Assembly (NCBI GenBank): GCA_028285445.1
Contig: JANQPQ010000015.1
Location: 1-64,000, forward strand
Length of the DNA stretch: 64,000 nt
Source: Cyclobacteriaceae bacterium
GTDB taxonomy: Bacteria > Bacteroidota > Bacteroidia > Cytophagales > Cyclobacteriaceae
Reading direction: 5' to 3'
Shown here piece by piece: positions 62,014 to 64,000 of the stretch. The notes beneath the pieces are model-generated. The model had not been told where the DNA came from, made no database searches, and was given only the letters and a program-made list of their open reading frames with translations. Position 1 is the stretch's first letter. The number at the start of each line of letters is the position of its first letter. A program made the translations under genes and the position numbers.

Positions 62014-63541
62014 ATCTCGAATTCCAAAATACCTGCTCCATAGAAGCTTCCATACCCTTGTAAGTAGCAGCCTCTTTCTTTAAATACCGTTTTGGGCGAT
62101 GGAATGCCTGCCAGAGCTTTTTCAAATCCTGTTCTTTCACCCACTCTTCTCTCATCCATTCGAGGTAATATCCTGTACTATTAAGGAAATACTCATAAGA
62201 GCCGGAATTCCCGGGCTTTGCAAATACCAGTTTATATTCATCTCCTGGCATAGTAATTAGAAGATCATCCCCATCTAGCAGTTGAGCTAATACGTCTTCC
62301 TGCTGTTCACCCTGCTCATCAAAAACAGCTTCAATTGGCAAAATTTCCGGCTGGGTTTTTCCTTCCAATGAACCTAGAGCCAGGTAGTTTATCCTCCACA
62401 TGCCTTTGGTCATCCTTAGTTTCACATTCACCTTCGAACCTGAGGTAGGCGGCAGCGGAACTACATCCGTGTCAGTAGCAATCGGCCCGGCTTCATTCAG
62501 CCTGTCAACCTCTTCCCAATTGCCCATGTCATCCTTAACAAATATCTCTATCCCGCCGAGTTCTCGATAAATGCCCTTCCCATCGTAATCATAATTGAAA
62601 TTACCACGCTCCATTTCGGTGAGCCAATGAGCGGCCGACCGACCCATATAAGAAAGTGTTTGATAGAATAAATAAGTAGTAAGCAAACTTTGGCGCTTAG
62701 AAATGATGAGGCCCTGCTTTTCATCTAAATCACTTGAAGTAAATGAGAACTCCAGCTCTACTTTGGCTGCCAGGTTTGTGGAGTCGGATTGGTCAAACCA
62801 CTCCTTACTATCAAAGGCCTGTAGTTTTTCCAGAACATCTTCTTGCTGTAAAGAAGATGATGTTGCTCCTCTTAGTTGAGACACGCGCCAGAATTGGTTC
62901 TTAGCATCTTTGAATACTCTCTCAGCGCCCTGCTTTTGCACAGCAGCCAGCTCAATAGACCTGATGTAGTGAGTTTCCAGCGCTTCATTTGTAACAGTAA
63001 TTTCCGGAGCCCGATTATTTTGCGGCACATAATTGTAAAGCATGTCCATATCTGACTCCTCTAATTGAGGAGAAATACTCCTCGAGAACCCCTCAGCCAT
63101 AAGTTCTTGCCCATCGGGGCCATTGGCATAAAATGTAGGACAAGAACCAAAGCAAGATTTTGGGTTTATAATGCAGTTAATTGTAAAGCCAAGAGTTATT
63201 GCTGAAACCAACACAAGCCCATGATTGATACTATTGCCTGTGTCATTGGTTTCAAACAACGCAACATCTGAAAATGGTATTTTGAATGGACCATTAATAC
63301 TAGTCTCAATAGGCCGCCGGTTATGGTCCAGATAGCTACCCTTCCCCACCACCTCCGATTCACTAGAGCTGATAAACCAATCATTGAGCACGTAGACTGA
63401 ACCATCCTGCATGTGTACTTTGAGATAGCGATTTTGAGGATTAATACTTGCTGCCTGGCTTACCTCATAGGTTTCTCGGCTTACCTTCACGGCTGTGCAG
63501 TTTAGTACCAGCAATACTGGAATCAGCAGGAGGACTCTCAT
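62000..63541 (-). CDS. Uncharacterised large lipoprotein
   Basis: This 513-residue protein has a lipoprotein signal starting MRVLLLIPVLLVLNC (C15). A start 51 nt further upstream (63592) would bury that signal, so 63541 is used. The N-terminal part (about 30-120) resembles a small beta domain (VHMQDGSVYVLNDWFI). A hydrophobic segment (about 105-125) is followed by INPKSCFGSCPTFYA, a cysteine-pair motif. The middle (about 170-350) is largely charged and helical. No catalytic motif was found. It is encoded upstream of, and overlapping by 14 nt, the 168-residue lipoprotein gene. Function is unknown; envelope location is confident. Confidence 0.75.
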   Translation of the reverse strand: MRVLLLIPVLLVLNCTAVKVSRETYEVSQAASINPQNRYLKVHMQDGSVYVLNDWFISSSESEVVGKGSYLDHNRRPIETSINGPFKIPFSDVALFETNDTGNSINHGLVLVSAITLGFTINCIINPKSCFGSCPTFYANGPDGQELMAEGFSRSISPQLEESDMDMLYNYVPQNNRAPEITVTNEALETHYIRSIELAAVQKQGAERVFKDAKNQFWRVSQLRGATSSSLQQEDVLEKLQAFDSKEWFDQSDSTNLAAKVELEFSFTSSDLDEKQGLIISKRQSLLTTYLFYQTLSYMGRSAAHWLTEMERGNFNYDYDGKGIYRELGGIEIFVKDDMGNWEEVDRLNEAGPIATDTDVVPLPPTSGSKVNVKLRMTKGMWRINYLALGSLEGKTQPEILPIEAVFDEQGEQQEDVLAQLLDGDDLLITMPGDEYKLVFAKPGNSGSYEYFLNSTGYYLEWMREEWVKEQDLKKLWQAFHRPKRYLKKEAATYKGMEASMEQVFWNSRYVKK

Positions 63542-63624
63542 GGAAAGTGGTGGTTCAGAGTACATTATAGCAATTTTGACTACCAATTTCAAGAATTGAG
63601 GTGCCCACGAAACGATCGCGAAAT

Positions 63625-63655
63625 AAAAAAGGCCACTATCAAAGCGGCCTTTTTT
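63625..63655 (-). terminator. Rho-independent terminator of the DUF2911 gene
   Basis: AAAAAAGGCC (63625-63634) pairs with GGCCTTTTTT (63646-63655), forming a stem with an 11-nt loop and a T run on either strand. It lies 19 bp after the DUF2911 stop on the minus strand and before the next minus-strand gene start at 63541, so it ends the DUF2911 transcript. Confidence 0.8.
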
Positions 63656-63673
63656 GCAATGTTATGTTATATG

Positions 63674-64000
63674 CTAGAACTCTACCGGAATGGTAACAAG
63701 TGTGTTACTCCAGGCCAAGTGAAGGTTAGTTTTCTTTGCTCCACCAGGGTTAGCAAAAGTAATGGTAAAAGCTTCTACATTTTGATCGAACGCTTTCGCC
63801 TCTGCAGAGAACCTTACCAGGTCTTGAGACTCATCATACGCGAAATGGCCCCAAGTGTGCAATTTCTTATTTATGATGACAGTCCAATTACCATCTGCAG
63901 GAATAGTGTAAAGTGAATAAGTACCGGCTGCCACTTTCTCGCCGCCAATAGTAACGTCTTGGTAAAGAGTTAACTCAGTAGTTTCATTAGCGCCAGTTCT
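63674..64000 (-). CDS. DUF2911 family protein, C-terminal part
   Basis: This is a partial gene entering from the right edge; 108 codons and the stop are visible. The visible protein runs RTGANETTELTLYQDVTIGG, AAGTYSLYTIPADGNWTVII, NKKLHTWGHFAYDESQDLVR and a final HLAWSNTLVTIPVEF, which is the characteristic DUF2911 fold. The family is common in Bacteroidota and is usually exported; its role is not established. The N-terminal half, including any signal peptide, is outside the window. Confidence 0.88.
   Translation of the reverse strand, partial: RTGANETTELTLYQDVTIGGEKVAAGTYSLYTIPADGNWTVIINKKLHTWGHFAYDESQDLVRFSAEAKAFDQNVEAFTITFANPGGAKKTNLHLAWSNTLVTIPVEF

Overview
The window looks like chromosomal DNA of a Bacteroidota bacterium, most likely a marine Cytophagales relative (Fulvivirga/Roseivirga-like; inferred from gene families, not proven). 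The grounds are DUF3667, DUF2911 and MbnP-type proteins, many short-signal lipoproteins, A-rich leaders without Shine-Dalgarno sequences, and very large numbers of about 800-residue 'orphan' FtsX/MacB-like permeases. No rRNA, tRNA, CRISPR array, insertion sequence or prophage was recognised. No gene-free stretch exceeds about 180 bp.

The dominant structure is one genetic module present three times. Each module is an array of FtsX/MacB-type permease genes on the minus strand, a short divergent regulatory region, then a plus-strand pair: an NtrC-type sigma-54 response regulator (RR) followed by a two-TM histidine kinase (HK). Module I: the 5' end of one permease (1-427, running off the window), RR 633-2006, HK 1996-3336. 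Module II: nine intact permeases plus the tail of a tenth (11270-33214, about 22 kb), RR 33391-34761, HK 34826-36184. Module III: six permeases (43983-58631), RR 58809-60170, HK 60160-61506. No ATPase, HlyD-type adaptor or TolC gene is present. All three divergent regions carry the same arrangement: a TGGCAT-N5-TTG(G/A) element, placed like a sigma-54 -24/-12 promoter, just before the first permease, and a dyad centred about 98 bp (modules II and III) or about 100-108 bp (module I) upstream of it. All three RRs carry GAFTDA instead of the usual GAFTGA sigma-54 loop. I read this as a multi-copy regulon in which each kinase/activator pair drives its own permease array.

Between modules I and II (3.3-11.2 kb): a LysR regulator divergent from a PLP-dependent group II amino-acid decarboxylase; a MarR-SRPBCC-DUF3052 operon with a palindromic operator; a MbnP-type copper-protein gene flanked by two MbnH/MauG-like di-haem enzymes; and an SRPBCC-GyrI fusion.

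Between modules II and III (36.3-44 kb): a GH109 alpha-N-acetylgalactosaminidase-like protein, a small membrane protein, a sodium:solute symporter, a sugar-phosphate nucleotidyltransferase and a NahK-like sugar 1-kinase, together suggesting N-acetylhexosamine release, uptake and activation; then a DUF3667 membrane protein and an orphan histidine kinase.

After module III: two uncharacterised lipoproteins, a rho-independent terminator and the 3' part of a DUF2911 gene.
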